From UBA5069 sp964560495 (GTDB lineage: Bacteria > Chloroflexota > Anaerolineae > Caldilineales > Caldilineaceae): a DNA stretch of 64,000 nucleotides. Position 1 is the stretch's first letter. Each line of letters begins with the position of its first letter. A program made the position numbers and the translations under genes. Shown here one piece after another: positions 36,572 through 45,732 of the stretch. Where the stretch lies: the NCBI GenBank assembly GCA_964560495.1, contig CAZLMM010000017.1, positions 19,682 to 83,681 on the forward strand. The letters are read 5' to 3'. The notes below the pieces were generated by a model. That model was not told where the DNA came from. It searched no databases and saw nothing but the letters and a program-made list of their open reading frames with translations.

Positions 36572-37219
36572 ATGTCCCACACCTTCGCCGATTTTCTGGC
36601 CCATCTGCGTAGCGATCTCCACGGCGATCTGCCCGGCCGCGTTGCCCAGGCGCGCATGGCGCCCAGACCACGCGGGGACGGAGTTTTTCCCGATGCGCCG
36701 CAGCCCGACACCCGACAGGGAGGCGTGTTGGTGCTCCTCTATCCTCAGAATGGACGACTTTTCACACCGCTGATTTTGCGCCCCACGTATCGGGGCGTAC
36801 ACAGTGGGCAGGTGGGCTTTCCAGGAGGAGGACGTGAAGAAAGCGATGCAGACCTGGTTGTAACGGCTCTGCGTGAAGCCTACGAAGAAGTGGGCATCGA
36901 CCCGCAGCAAGTGGAGGTGTTGGGGCAGCTGACCCCACTCTACGTCATCGCCAGTAATTATTTGGTGCAGCCTACGGTGGGATGGGCTTCAGAGCGTCCA
37001 CTCTTTCATCCCGACCCCTACGAAGTGGCCGATCTTCTCGAAATCCCTCTGGCCGATCTCTTGGACGAAAACAATCGTCGGATCGAGGTCTGGCAATTGC
37101 GCGATCACGCAGTGCAGGTTCCCTTTTTCGCCGTTCAAGGACAGACGATTTGGGGAGCAACAGCAATGATGCTCAGTGAATTTCTTGCACTGCAAACGAT
37201 TCAAGCCATTCCTCGCTAG
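36572..37219 (+). CDS. CoA-pyrophosphatase-type Nudix hydrolase
   Basis: 215 residues. The Nudix box is GFPGGGREESDADLVVTALREAYEEVGI, preceded by LILRPTYRGVHSGQVGFPGG, the pattern of the NUDT7/YeaB CoA-hydrolysing group (FPGG...D..L..TALRE..EE.G). It likely cleaves CoA or acyl-CoA to phosphopantetheine and 3',5'-ADP. The last codon plus stop (CGCTAG) runs into the CTAGTGC end of a repeat. Confidence 0.85.
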   Translation: MSHTFADFLAHLRSDLHGDLPGRVAQARMAPRPRGDGVFPDAPQPDTRQGGVLVLLYPQNGRLFTPLILRPTYRGVHSGQVGFPGGGREESDADLVVTALREAYEEVGIDPQQVEVLGQLTPLYVIASNYLVQPTVGWASERPLFHPDPYEVADLLEIPLADLLDENNRRIEVWQLRDHAVQVPFFAVQGQTIWGATAMMLSEFLALQTIQAIPR

Positions 37220-37309
37220 TGCGCTGGCCAGTTCATTTTCGGCATCGCCGAAGCTGCACGTGGGCGAACGCACTGATCTTCCAGGCAACTGAAGAGCTTC
37301 CTGGAAGAT
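37216..37309. repeat. CTAGTGC-ended repeat plus CTTCCAGG palindrome, copy 2
   Basis: Starts with CTAGTGCG at the Nudix stop codon and contains GCACGTGGGCG as in 10937-10950. It runs into a palindrome ATCTTCCAGG...CTTCCTGGAAGAT (37276-37309) related to 9555-9583 and 49173-49208. Confidence 0.65.
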
Positions 37310-37369
37310 GTCCGCCATGAATGTTTCATCCTGAGATCAGTGAAAATTCAACAGTCAATACGCCAGGCG

Positions 37370-40012
37370 TCACTTCGTCGCTCGCTGGAAGAGCAAATAG
37401 AAGCTGGTGTGAATGCCATGGAACCGCTGCTCGATGCTCCCCATGCCGGCGCCGTGCAAGATGTCGCTGGGGAGTCCTTCCGCTTTGACTTGATAGGCAT
37501 ATCCGGCGGCATACATCTGGAAGTTGAAACCATAATCAGGCGCAGGTTTGTCTTCGACGCCATTTGTATAGCTGCCGTCACCCCACCAGACCGTGATAGG
37601 CTGGCCGACGATCCGAACTCCATTCTCATCTAGAGCATCGGCATAGATATGATGCTTGCCGCCAGATTCCTGCTCATCAGCCCAGCGCACTTCCACCAGA
37701 CGCCAGTATTGCTGCCCGGGGGCCACCTGGGCGTCTTCGATGGTCACCCCCAGAGCAGGAATGCGCGGGTCCACGTTGCGGGGCGCTGCAACTGCTGCCT
37801 GGACTTCAGGCGCCGGTTCGGGCGGAGGCGCCGGTTGCGGCGGCGGGGCGATTCCCCCGATCCCAGGCGCCGGCTCGACGGGAGCGACCTGGATCAGCTC
37901 GGTTGTGAATTCAACTGCGTTTTTTTGCGCCATCGGTTGAGGAGTAGCTAACACTCCCGGCTGCGCTGCCGGCGTGTTAGTGGGAAAGGGCGTGTAGGTT
38001 GGCGTCGGGGGCGCCTGTTGGTCGGCCAGCGCCAGTTGATGGGCGAGATCGTCATCCTGCGCCGCAACATCATAACTGCCCAGGCGCGCCACAGCGCTGA
38101 AGGCGCGCTGTGTGGAGACTGTGGCGCTGTCGGCCACCGCCCCAGGGCTGAAGATGCTCCACAAAGTTAAAGGCACGGCAATTCCCAAGATGTAGACAAC
38201 GAGCAGGACGAGCAGCGCAAAAAGGACTTTGTTGAGCGCGCTCAAATTGCCGAACCAATCGCCAAAACCGCGTCGCCGAGGCGGTTGTTCCGGCTGCATG
38301 GCCGCCTGACGACGACGCGCGTTGACTGGAACCGGGGCAACTGGTTGTCCCGCCGGCGGAAGGCCATATTGGACGGGTTCGGGCGCGGCCTGAGCGCCCA
38401 CGCTCAGGCGCTGGCTCAGAATGCGGCTCATATTGATGGCCAGGCCGGGGTAACGGACCATCAACAGGGAGAAGTCGTTCTTGTCCAGCGTCAGAAGATC
38501 GACATCGGTTTCGGCAGTGGCGCTGGCGTTGTGCGGCTGATTGGTCAACAGAGATCGTTCGCCAAACTCCTCACCCTCCCCCAACAACCAACTGCCCCCA
38601 CTGATGGGTTGGATACGCACCTGACCCTTTTCGATCAGATAGAGCTTGTCGCCAGGGGTGTTGACGCGGAAGATGAGTTCGCCATAGCGGTAGCGCGTAG
38701 GTCGTAGATACTCGGCCACTTGCTGAAGCTCGGTGGAGCTCAATCCTGCCAACAGCTGGAAGTTGCGGAAGCGGGACTCATCAACGCTCGTGTTGTCCGA
38801 AAGGGCCAGGCGGCTGGCGAGGGCCTGGCTCAGGGCCTTGCCCAACGCCGGATTCTGCGCAGCAACGGCGTCCAGGTCGGTTTTATAGAGCACCCAAAGG
38901 TTGGTGTTCCGGGTGGCTGTGGCGTCTTCGGTGCGAATTTGGCCTGTCAACATGCTCATCTCGCCAAAGAAGCCGTTGGCGCCGATGCGCGCTTTTTCTT
39001 CGATAACGCCCATGGCGTTCTCGGCAGTCAGTTCGATTTCGCCTTGCTCGACGAGATAGAAGGCGTCCCCAGCCTCGCCGATGCGATAGACCCGATCGCC
39101 GGCCGGGATGTGCTGCATGACGATCCGCTGCGCCAACGACTGCATGACGTTCTGGGGCAGTTCGGTGAACAGAGGCATCTGCGAAAGGCGCATGACAGCC
39201 TGCGCCTGATCGCTGCGGCCAAGTCTGGAGCGGACTTTGCGCGCCAGGCTGCGCCGCAGCCCAGGGTGGCGGCTGTTGATCGCGTGAAAACTCTCAGTGG
39301 ACAACACCCACAACAGGCTGTCCTGCACTGCCAATGCACTCTGCGTGTAGGGCTTGTTGGTCAGCAGAGCAAGCGCGCCCAGAACGCCGCCGGGGGCTGC
39401 CTGTTGCACACTTTCTTCGGCGCTTGTTCCTTCAGAACGCAATTCGACGGTCCCGGCTTCGATGATATACAGCCCGGCCGGTGTATCGCCCACCCGATAG
39501 ACCGCTTGATTACTATGGATGGCGCGCGGGCGAAGTTGCGCCGCCACAGCCTGGAGGGTGTTCTGCGGCAAGGAACCCAGCTCATCAGTTTTGGAGAGAC
39601 GCTGAAGAAGATAGTCCTCCATCTGCGCCAACTGAGCGCCGAAATTTTGACTCAACTTCAATCCCAAAATCGGATTCTGAAGCAGAACTTCACGCAGACG
39701 GCGATCCGTCAATCGCCAACACTCCATATCAGAGACAGCAACAGCAGTCACCTCGTAGGGTGCTGAGCGAAAGAGCGCAGCGTCGCCGAGAATGCTGCCG
39801 GGGCCTAACGTCGCCAACACCTGTCCGGCCTCGGTCATCATGCGGACAAAACCTTGTCCGACGAGATAGAGCGCGTCAGCATGATCGCCAGCTTTGAAGA
39901 GGACAGCGCCGTTGGCGACCTGTCCCTGCACAAAGCTGGCATTCAATACACTTCGTTCTTGATCGTTCAGCCCCGCAAACAAGGGTGCATGTATCAGAAA
40001 TTCTTCTCTCAC
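37370..40012 (-). CDS. transmembrane protein with four tandem cyclic-nucleotide-binding domains and an extracytoplasmic domain
   Basis: 880 residues. Four CNB domains occupy about 8-120, 140-270, 275-405 and 410-540. Only the third keeps both FGE and a following Arg (FGEMSMLTGQIR). The fourth has FGE but His, and the first two have GDAALF and GALALL, so ligand binding may be limited to one or two. A basic linker leads to one TM (about 600-625), then a Pro/Thr linker (TPTYTPFPTNTP and PPPQPAPPPEPAPE). A C-terminal domain of about 120 residues follows, with GGKHHIYADALDENGVRIVG and IHTSFYLLFQR. Orientation is predicted CNB inside, tail outside. The neighbour upstream ends in a similar domain. 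Confidence 0.85.
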   Translation of the reverse strand: MREEFLIHAPLFAGLNDQERSVLNASFVQGQVANGAVLFKAGDHADALYLVGQGFVRMMTEAGQVLATLGPGSILGDAALFRSAPYEVTAVAVSDMECWRLTDRRLREVLLQNPILGLKLSQNFGAQLAQMEDYLLQRLSKTDELGSLPQNTLQAVAAQLRPRAIHSNQAVYRVGDTPAGLYIIEAGTVELRSEGTSAEESVQQAAPGGVLGALALLTNKPYTQSALAVQDSLLWVLSTESFHAINSRHPGLRRSLARKVRSRLGRSDQAQAVMRLSQMPLFTELPQNVMQSLAQRIVMQHIPAGDRVYRIGEAGDAFYLVEQGEIELTAENAMGVIEEKARIGANGFFGEMSMLTGQIRTEDATATRNTNLWVLYKTDLDAVAAQNPALGKALSQALASRLALSDNTSVDESRFRNFQLLAGLSSTELQQVAEYLRPTRYRYGELIFRVNTPGDKLYLIEKGQVRIQPISGGSWLLGEGEEFGERSLLTNQPHNASATAETDVDLLTLDKNDFSLLMVRYPGLAINMSRILSQRLSVGAQAAPEPVQYGLPPAGQPVAPVPVNARRRQAAMQPEQPPRRRGFGDWFGNLSALNKVLFALLVLLVVYILGIAVPLTLWSIFSPGAVADSATVSTQRAFSAVARLGSYDVAAQDDDLAHQLALADQQAPPTPTYTPFPTNTPAAQPGVLATPQPMAQKNAVEFTTELIQVAPVEPAPGIGGIAPPPQPAPPPEPAPEVQAAVAAPRNVDPRIPALGVTIEDAQVAPGQQYWRLVEVRWADEQESGGKHHIYADALDENGVRIVGQPITVWWGDGSYTNGVEDKPAPDYGFNFQMYAAGYAYQVKAEGLPSDILHGAGMGSIEQRFHGIHTSFYLLFQRATK

Positions 40013-40102
40013 CGCTCCCCCTTATCCTGCGGCGCATTGTGCGTGCAAAGGGCCTGGTTCGTATTCCATGTGCAGGTTATTGTATCACAGGAAAATCGGC
40101 TA

Positions 40103-41533
40103 TCAATAGTTGCGCTTAAAGGTGGCTTCCCAACTGTGATGCCCAGAACACCCATAGGAATAGTAGAACACGTCACAATCAGCCTGGTCGGTGCAATAAC
40201 CAGCGCCAATAAGGGTGGGCACGTCAATGTTAGGAGAAATCGTTGTAAAGCCCTCGGCGTTATCGCTCGTGGCTTCCCGTCCATCATTGTCGCGCATGAC
40301 CCGAAAACCCTCGCCCGGTCCGTACAGATCGAATTCGATGATGCCGTCGCCTTTGCCTTGAGCGCCAGTCACAAATACCTCTCCGGTATAGATGCCCTGC
40401 AAGGCGACGCCGTTGACGCGATTGCCGTTGGCATCGAGCACATGAATGCGCAGCAAGTGCTGCCCGCCGCAGCCGCCGTTTTCCTCTTTGTTCCACAAGC
40501 GCCGCTGCACTAATGTGAAATGCGGCTTGTCGCTGGGCGCCGGGGCTGGGGTCGCGGTGGCCTGTATAACGGCAGGCGTCGGGGTATCCGCCGGCGCCGC
40601 CTGGACGACAGGAGCAGGTGTTGCAGTAGGCGGTGCAGGCGGCGGAGTGGGAATGTCCGCAGCAATGGCAATGCCGTCTGCTGAACCCGTGACTGTGACC
40701 AGGGGTGCATAGACCCAGGCTGCGCTGCCGCTGGCAAGGCGCACCTGCCACCAATCGCCAGTGCCGTTCTTAGCGATGACTTCCACCGGCTCGGTCGCCT
40801 GAAGGGAGCCGGCCAGGTCATAATTCGTGCCGGGTCCGCTGCGCAAGTTTACAATGCTGGCAGCCTGGGCGATGGGTTTTGCTTCGGGTGTAAGGGTCTG
40901 CGTTGGCTCGTCAGTGGGCGCTTCAGTCGGGGTCGCGGTCTGCGCATCGATTGCAGTCTCAGCGGAATCGCCCGTGGTCTCAGCAACCGCTTCAGCCTGA
41001 AGAGTCGTTGCGCCGGTCGCACTATCTGTCGGGCTGGTCGATGCAGGGAGCGGTGCATTCACGACAGGTGAGGACGCCGCGCCCGTCGTTCCGACGACAA
41101 CATCTGGCTCAATCAAGCCATTGGCCGCAGCAAAGTCGCTGAGAATGGGCGTGTGAAGTCCCAATGCTAGGGCCAGGCGAGTCAAGGCCTGATCCACGAC
41201 CGCTTCTGTTCCGGCGTCGGCAATGGCTGTTTCGGCCACAAAGATGAGCCACTGGTTGGGATTGGCGACGGGCAGTTCACGCAGAGCGGAGCGCGCTGTC
41301 TCGAGGTCATTGGTGGCCGCGAATGTCGTCGCAATCTGTTGCGTGTCGCTTGTCAATTGCTCTTGGCTGTTGTCACTCTTTGTTGGGCCGCAAGCCGCCA
41401 GGAAAAGTAATGCTGACGCAGCAACAATTGCAATAAAGAGCGACTGGCGGACAAGTCTGCTGGAGGAGTAAAGGTGGGTGAAAAAAGACAGATGCGAATG
41501 GTCGGGTGCGCCGTAACGATCAGATCGTGTCAT
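40103..41533 (-). CDS. SH3-domain lipoprotein with C-terminal domain shared with its neighbour
   Basis: About 476 residues from ATG 41533. Signal peptide with lipobox LAAC; a helical region of about 100 residues; a Thr/Ala/Pro linker; a bacterial SH3 domain (SIVNLRSGPGTNYDLAGSLQATEPVEVIAKNGTGDWWQV); a second Pro/Thr linker. The C-terminal domain contains CGGQHLLRIHVLDANGNRVNG and ends GHHSWEATFKRNY. This last part resembles the tail of the four-CNB protein (GG.H...LD.NG.R..G and H.S...FxR). Cell-surface location is expected. The 90-nt gap between the two genes suggests one operon. Confidence 0.82.
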   Translation of the reverse strand: MTRSDRYGAPDHSHLSFFTHLYSSSRLVRQSLFIAIVAASALLFLAACGPTKSDNSQEQLTSDTQQIATTFAATNDLETARSALRELPVANPNQWLIFVAETAIADAGTEAVVDQALTRLALALGLHTPILSDFAAANGLIEPDVVVGTTGAASSPVVNAPLPASTSPTDSATGATTLQAEAVAETTGDSAETAIDAQTATPTEAPTDEPTQTLTPEAKPIAQAASIVNLRSGPGTNYDLAGSLQATEPVEVIAKNGTGDWWQVRLASGSAAWVYAPLVTVTGSADGIAIAADIPTPPPAPPTATPAPVVQAAPADTPTPAVIQATATPAPAPSDKPHFTLVQRRLWNKEENGGCGGQHLLRIHVLDANGNRVNGVALQGIYTGEVFVTGAQGKGDGIIEFDLYGPGEGFRVMRDNDGREATSDNAEGFTTISPNIDVPTLIGAGYCTDQADCDVFYYSYGCSGHHSWEATFKRNY

Positions 41534-41677
41534 TTGGATGATTGAAGTACAAGTTACACACTGGCTAATCGCTCGCTTCTTGCTATGCAAAAAGCGCAAC
41601 TTTCACCATTGTGCGGTATAGTATGGCCTCGTGCTGACCATGTGCACAACGCCAACGATTGGCGCTGCCAATAAAAA

Positions 41678-41763
<86 letters not shown>

Positions 41764-41777
41764 ACTTTCACTTGTGG

Positions 41778-41806
41778 AGTATACAGGTCAGGCGCATAAA
41801 CGTCAA
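41778..41806 (-). promoter_or_regulatory. promoter of tRNA-Leu(CAA)
   Basis: On the minus strand TTGACG (41801-41806), a 17-bp spacer and TATACT (41778-41783), ending about 14 nt before the mature tRNA. Confidence 0.85.
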
Positions 41807-41847
41807 ATGTGCACGCCATCTCATTGTATTCAACAGGGCGTTGACTT

Positions 41848-42447
41848 CTGAACAACTTTGATGAGCAGGAACTGGTCGCGCGCGCCCGTCAGGGCGAGGC
41901 CAGCGCGTTCCAGGCGCTGATCGAACAGTACCAGGGGCTGGCCTACAGCCTGGCCTATCGCACACTGCAAGATGAAGCCGCTGCCGCAGACGCGGTGCAA
42001 GACAGCTTTGTCAAGGCTTTCCGCGCCCTCCAGCAGTTTCACGGAGGCAGCTTCAAAAGCTGGCTCATGCGCATCGTCGTGAACACGTGTTACGATGTCC
42101 TCCGCTCTAGTCACCACCGATTGGTGGAAGGCTTCGATGATCTCCCGGTCGATCATGACTACAGCGTCTCGCTAGTCGACAAGACCCCCTCTCCCCACGA
42201 AGTGGTCGAACGGCAAGAATTGCATGATTGGATTGAGGCCGCTATACGCACTCTGCCAGCGGACCAGCGCATAGTCGTCGCTCTGGCTGACATTCATGGC
42301 TATGCCTATGAGGAAATTGCTGACATGCTCGATGTGCCCATGGGAACGGTGAAATCGCGCTTGAGTCGGGCGCGCACCCGGCTACGAGACTATCTGCTGC
42401 GCAAACCGGAACTATTGCCAGGGTCGTTCCGTCCTAGAGGCGGCTGA
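41848..42447 (+). CDS. ECF-type RNA polymerase sigma factor, start codon unclear
   Basis: About 199 residues. Sigma region 2 runs from DEQELVARARQGEASAFQALIEQY to VQDSFVKAFRALQQF; region 4 is LPADQRIVVALADIHGYAYEEIADMLDVPMGTVKSRLSRAR. The conserved frame is closed by TGA at 41842, and no ATG, GTG or TTG lies between that stop and region 2. CTG 41848, with AGGG upstream, is the only plausible start in frame. ATG 41861 is out of frame, so an indel in the assembly is an alternative. Followed 40 nt later by its likely anti-sigma factor. Confidence 0.85.
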   Translation: MNNFDEQELVARARQGEASAFQALIEQYQGLAYSLAYRTLQDEAAAADAVQDSFVKAFRALQQFHGGSFKSWLMRIVVNTCYDVLRSSHHRLVEGFDDLPVDHDYSVSLVDKTPSPHEVVERQELHDWIEAAIRTLPADQRIVVALADIHGYAYEEIADMLDVPMGTVKSRLSRARTRLRDYLLRKPELLPGSFRPRGG

Positions 42448-42487
42448 GCCCCAGCCAATCGGCTGCTGACAATCACGAATCGCACTT

Positions 42488-43711
42488 ATGACTGCTTCAT
42501 CATTCCATTCACAGATCTCCGACGACTTGTTGTCAGCCTATCTCGACGACACTGTCTCCACCAGTGAACGAACGCTCGTGGAAAACGCGTTGCACTCTGA
42601 CCCAGATGTCGCCTGGCGGCTAGAAACCTTACGCCAGACAGTACAGCTTCTCCACACCTTGCGCCAGGTGGAGCTACCCACTTCCTTTAGCGCCGAAGCA
42701 ATCCTTGCTAAGGTCCAGGTTGACGCGCAAGCAGCACGGCAACCTGGCGCGCCGCGTATTCTGCAACCTGAACCCCAACCCAGCGTGTGGCAGCGTGTTT
42801 TAGACTTCTGGCGCAGCGGCAGCCCCGTGCTGCGCAATGCAGCGGTCGGCGCTTTTGTCTTGTTCTTGGTTTTCGGACTTGGCAGCCAGTTGATGCTTGA
42901 CAGCGCCCAGCCCTCGACGCCCTTCATGCAGAATGCTCGCGTCCAGTTGCCGGCCAGCGCAACCCAGAACGAAAGAGACCTCGTCGCTCCGGCGTCGGCT
43001 GACATTGGGGCGGCAAGTGGTCAAGACGCCAGCGGCGCGGCAGCGCTTGCTCTTACCACAGAGCCTGCGGCCGAATCGGCAATGGCTCCATCCGGCGGCA
43101 TAGCAGCTAAAGATGCTCCCGCCAATGAAGCATCGACCTCTGTCCAGGCAGAAACAGATGACGCCGACGATGCACTAACCACATCCGCTGGGCCAGACGC
43201 AGTGGCGACGTTGGTCCTAATTGACCGTTTGGAAACAGACAGCAACGCCAGCGAATCGTCCACGCCTTTAGAACAAGTAAGCGGCGGTCTGCCTTCACAG
43301 GCCAGATCTGGCGCCGGCGGCAGAGAGGACGCAACAGGATTAGACGCTGCGATGATGGAGAGCGCCTCTGCCGAAGCAGCGCCGATGCCAGTCGCGCCCG
43401 CAGTGCAAGTGAGCGGCGAACTGGCGCTTCCCACTTCAACGCCTTCTCCACCACCCACATTCGCCTCGACGCCCACGGTTGCGCCCAGCGCGACGCCCTT
43501 ATCTCCCCCAACTACCACGCCTGCGGCCGCAGCGATTGCTCAGCCCGCCGGCGCAGTGAATGCACGAATCGATCCCTCTGTCAGCGCGCCGTCTCCAGCC
43601 AGCCAGCCAACCTCCAGTCCTTCGTGGCTGTGGCTAATTCAGTGGGCGGCAGCGTTGGCCGCGGTGGGTTTCCTGGCGCTGTGGTTGCGCAGTCGTCGTT
43701 CTCCCTCTTGA
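42488..43711 (+). CDS. anti-sigma-factor-like membrane protein
   Basis: 407 residues. The N-terminal helical domain ISDDLLSAYLDDTVSTSERTLVENALHSDPDVAWRLETLRQTV matches the anti-sigma fold but lacks the His-x3-Cys-x2-Cys zinc motif. One TM near residue 120 (AAVGAFVLFLVFGLGSQLML) leads to a long Ala/Ser/Thr/Pro-rich segment (about 140-375). A second hydrophobic helix at the C-terminus (WLWLIQWAAALAAVGFLALWL) is followed by RSRRSPS. Likely sequesters the ECF sigma encoded just upstream. The two-TM topology with a disordered loop is unusual. Confidence 0.78.
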   Translation: MTASSFHSQISDDLLSAYLDDTVSTSERTLVENALHSDPDVAWRLETLRQTVQLLHTLRQVELPTSFSAEAILAKVQVDAQAARQPGAPRILQPEPQPSVWQRVLDFWRSGSPVLRNAAVGAFVLFLVFGLGSQLMLDSAQPSTPFMQNARVQLPASATQNERDLVAPASADIGAASGQDASGAAALALTTEPAAESAMAPSGGIAAKDAPANEASTSVQAETDDADDALTTSAGPDAVATLVLIDRLETDSNASESSTPLEQVSGGLPSQARSGAGGREDATGLDAAMMESASAEAAPMPVAPAVQVSGELALPTSTPSPPPTFASTPTVAPSATPLSPPTTTPAAAAIAQPAGAVNARIDPSVSAPSPASQPTSSPSWLWLIQWAAALAAVGFLALWLRSRRSPS

Positions 43712-43714
43712 GAT

Positions 43715-44542
43715 ATGCCCGAACTACCCGAAGTTGAAACTTATGTGCACGACCTGCAAGTCCGGCTGAAGGGACGCACGGTGACCCGCTCCGTGGCCCT
43801 TTGGCCGCGCACTATTGCGGCGCCCTCCGTTGAACACTTTACCGCCATTGTGATCGGTCAACGCTTCGCCAATTTCACCCGACGAGGCAAATACATGCTG
43901 CTGACCATGGACAGCGGCGCGATCCTCATCATCCATTTGCGCATGACTGGCAAGTGCTTGATTCGCACAGCGGGAGAACCGGTCGATCGCCATACACGGG
44001 TTCTCTTCGAACTGGATGACGGATACCGGCTGGATTTTGTTGATTCGCGCAAGTTTGGGCGTGTCTGGCTGGTAGACGATGCCAGCGGCGTAGTAGGCAA
44101 ATTAGGGCCAGAACCGTTGAGTGAGACGTTCACAGACGACTACTTGGCGCGTCGGCTGGCGGGGCGGAGCGCAGCAGTGAAATCGTTGCTGCTGGATCAA
44201 GGGATCGTGGCTGGTGTGGGAAACATCTATGCCGATGAGGCGCTTCATGCAGCAGGTATTCATCCGCAACGGGCAGGGGACGATCTAACGGCGGACGAGA
44301 TTGGTATCTTGCGTCGGGCCGTGCAGGAGGTGTTGCGCCGGGCCATTGCGTTGGGCGGCAGCAGCCTGGGAGATAGCCCCGTGCAAAATTATCTGCGACC
44401 TGGCGGCGAAACGGGAGAATTTCAACACGAACACCAGGTGTACGGTCGAGCCGGGTTACCCTGTCTGCAATGCGGAGAAATCATTCAGCGCGCAGTCATT
44501 GGGCAGCGCAGCGCGCATTACTGCCCCGTCTGTCAAAGATGA
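43715..44542 (+). CDS. mutM: formamidopyrimidine-DNA glycosylase
   Basis: Excises 8-oxoguanine and cleaves the abasic site. 275 residues beginning MPELPEVETYVHDL, with catalytic P2 and E3, FTRRGKYMLL with the conserved Lys, the helix-2-turn-helix VKSLLLDQGIVAGVGNIYADEALHAAGIHP, and the C-terminal zinc finger (CLQCGEIIQRAVIGQRSAHYCPVCQR, four Cys). Complete. It starts 3 nt after the anti-sigma gene, so is likely on the sigma operon and might belong to the same stress response. Confidence 0.95.
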   Translation: MPELPEVETYVHDLQVRLKGRTVTRSVALWPRTIAAPSVEHFTAIVIGQRFANFTRRGKYMLLTMDSGAILIIHLRMTGKCLIRTAGEPVDRHTRVLFELDDGYRLDFVDSRKFGRVWLVDDASGVVGKLGPEPLSETFTDDYLARRLAGRSAAVKSLLLDQGIVAGVGNIYADEALHAAGIHPQRAGDDLTADEIGILRRAVQEVLRRAIALGGSSLGDSPVQNYLRPGGETGEFQHEHQVYGRAGLPCLQCGEIIQRAVIGQRSAHYCPVCQR

Positions 44543-44617
44543 ACAGCGCGCCATTGTTATGGGGAAGCGGGTAAGATAGGACATCGATCTGCCCTATCCG
44601 CCAAGGATGGGCGGCCC

Positions 44618-45640
44618 TCACTCGGAATCCCTCCCCGCCAGGAGATTCTCGAACAGCATGACAAAATCCTCAAAATTTGTTTTCTTGTCCAATAGTGTAT
44701 TGATCAACACGTCTAGCTGATATGGCTCATGAATTCCCGTCACCCGCTGTGTATAGCGCAATAATTCTGCCTCAGTAAGCTCAAAACGAAATTGCAGTAG
44801 TTGTCTGATGGTCTGCCGTTGCGTTGCGATGCGTCCTCTGGCCTCGCCTCTGGCCTCACCTCTGGCCTCACCTTCCTGATAGATGCGCTTGCGTTCTTCT
44901 TCGAGTGTTGTCATCAACATGGTCTGCACCTCCTCCTTCGTCCGATAAACATAGTCCAACTTGCCATAGTCCTCTGGCGAGACTTTGCCATAGAGCGCCA
45001 ACTGGCGAAACCAGTTCAGAAAGAGCGACACCGCCTGCTTGTCTTCCTCGCGCTCGTAGAGGTTGAGCAACTCCTCTTCCAGCAGCCTGATGTCGTAGTG
45101 GGCCTCGGCCAGAAAGAGCGTCGAGACGATGTTGCGGATCGCCAGAAGCTGCTGGCGGCTGTAACCCTTCTCGTTGAGCAGGAAATACTGAAAGTGCAGG
45201 GCATACCGCCCCAACGACGGCTCCGCTTCGATCAGGTCGGCCATCTCCTGCACGGCCGTCCATCTGCGATTGCCGTTGTACAACACGATGGGAAAGACCG
45301 GCGGCAGCTTCTTCACCCGCCTGTGCGTCGCCACATAATCCAGATAGAAGTTGGTGATGTAGTTGAGCACCCGCACCACCATGAAGCGATCCACCTTCGA
45401 CTGGAACTCCAACAGCACACAGATGTAGATCGTCTTGCCGCGCACCTTCACCTTGTAGATCAGGTCGCTCTCGGTCTCTTTGTAGTGATCCGACACGAAC
45501 GACTTGTCCAGCGTTTCACACTGGTCAAAATCGAGTTCATCCACCCAATCTTCGTGAATGAAGGTCTTGACCAGTTGGCGAAAGATGGTCTGGTTGGCGA
45601 ACAGCTTCTTGTACCCACTGTCATGGATGTTGGCCGCCAT
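44618..45640 (-). CDS. Rpn-family PD-(D/E)xK nuclease (putative recombination-promoting nuclease)
   Basis: About 340 residues from ATG 45640 (MAANIHDSGYKKLFANQTIF). The core SDLIYKVKVRGKTIYICVLLEFQSKVDRFMVVRVLNY fits the PD-(D/E)xK active site (Asp, then Glu-x-Gln). Helical middle, then a GEARGEARGEARG repeat encoded by a 12-bp tandem DNA repeat (about 44836-44872), then a C-terminal helical tail. Related proteins promote RecA-independent recombination; many are called transposases although no inverted ends are seen here. Codon use looks like its neighbours. Confidence 0.83.
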   Translation of the reverse strand: MAANIHDSGYKKLFANQTIFRQLVKTFIHEDWVDELDFDQCETLDKSFVSDHYKETESDLIYKVKVRGKTIYICVLLEFQSKVDRFMVVRVLNYITNFYLDYVATHRRVKKLPPVFPIVLYNGNRRWTAVQEMADLIEAEPSLGRYALHFQYFLLNEKGYSRQQLLAIRNIVSTLFLAEAHYDIRLLEEELLNLYEREEDKQAVSLFLNWFRQLALYGKVSPEDYGKLDYVYRTKEEVQTMLMTTLEEERKRIYQEGEARGEARGEARGRIATQRQTIRQLLQFRFELTEAELLRYTQRVTGIHEPYQLDVLINTLLDKKTNFEDFVMLFENLLAGRDSE

Positions 45641-45732
45641 GTCAAAAAGTATACCTCGATGGGCTGCTTCTGACAACCGTTTATTCAGATCTTTTTTGCG
45701 CCGCTTGGCAAGGGGTCGATAGTGAATTGGTG

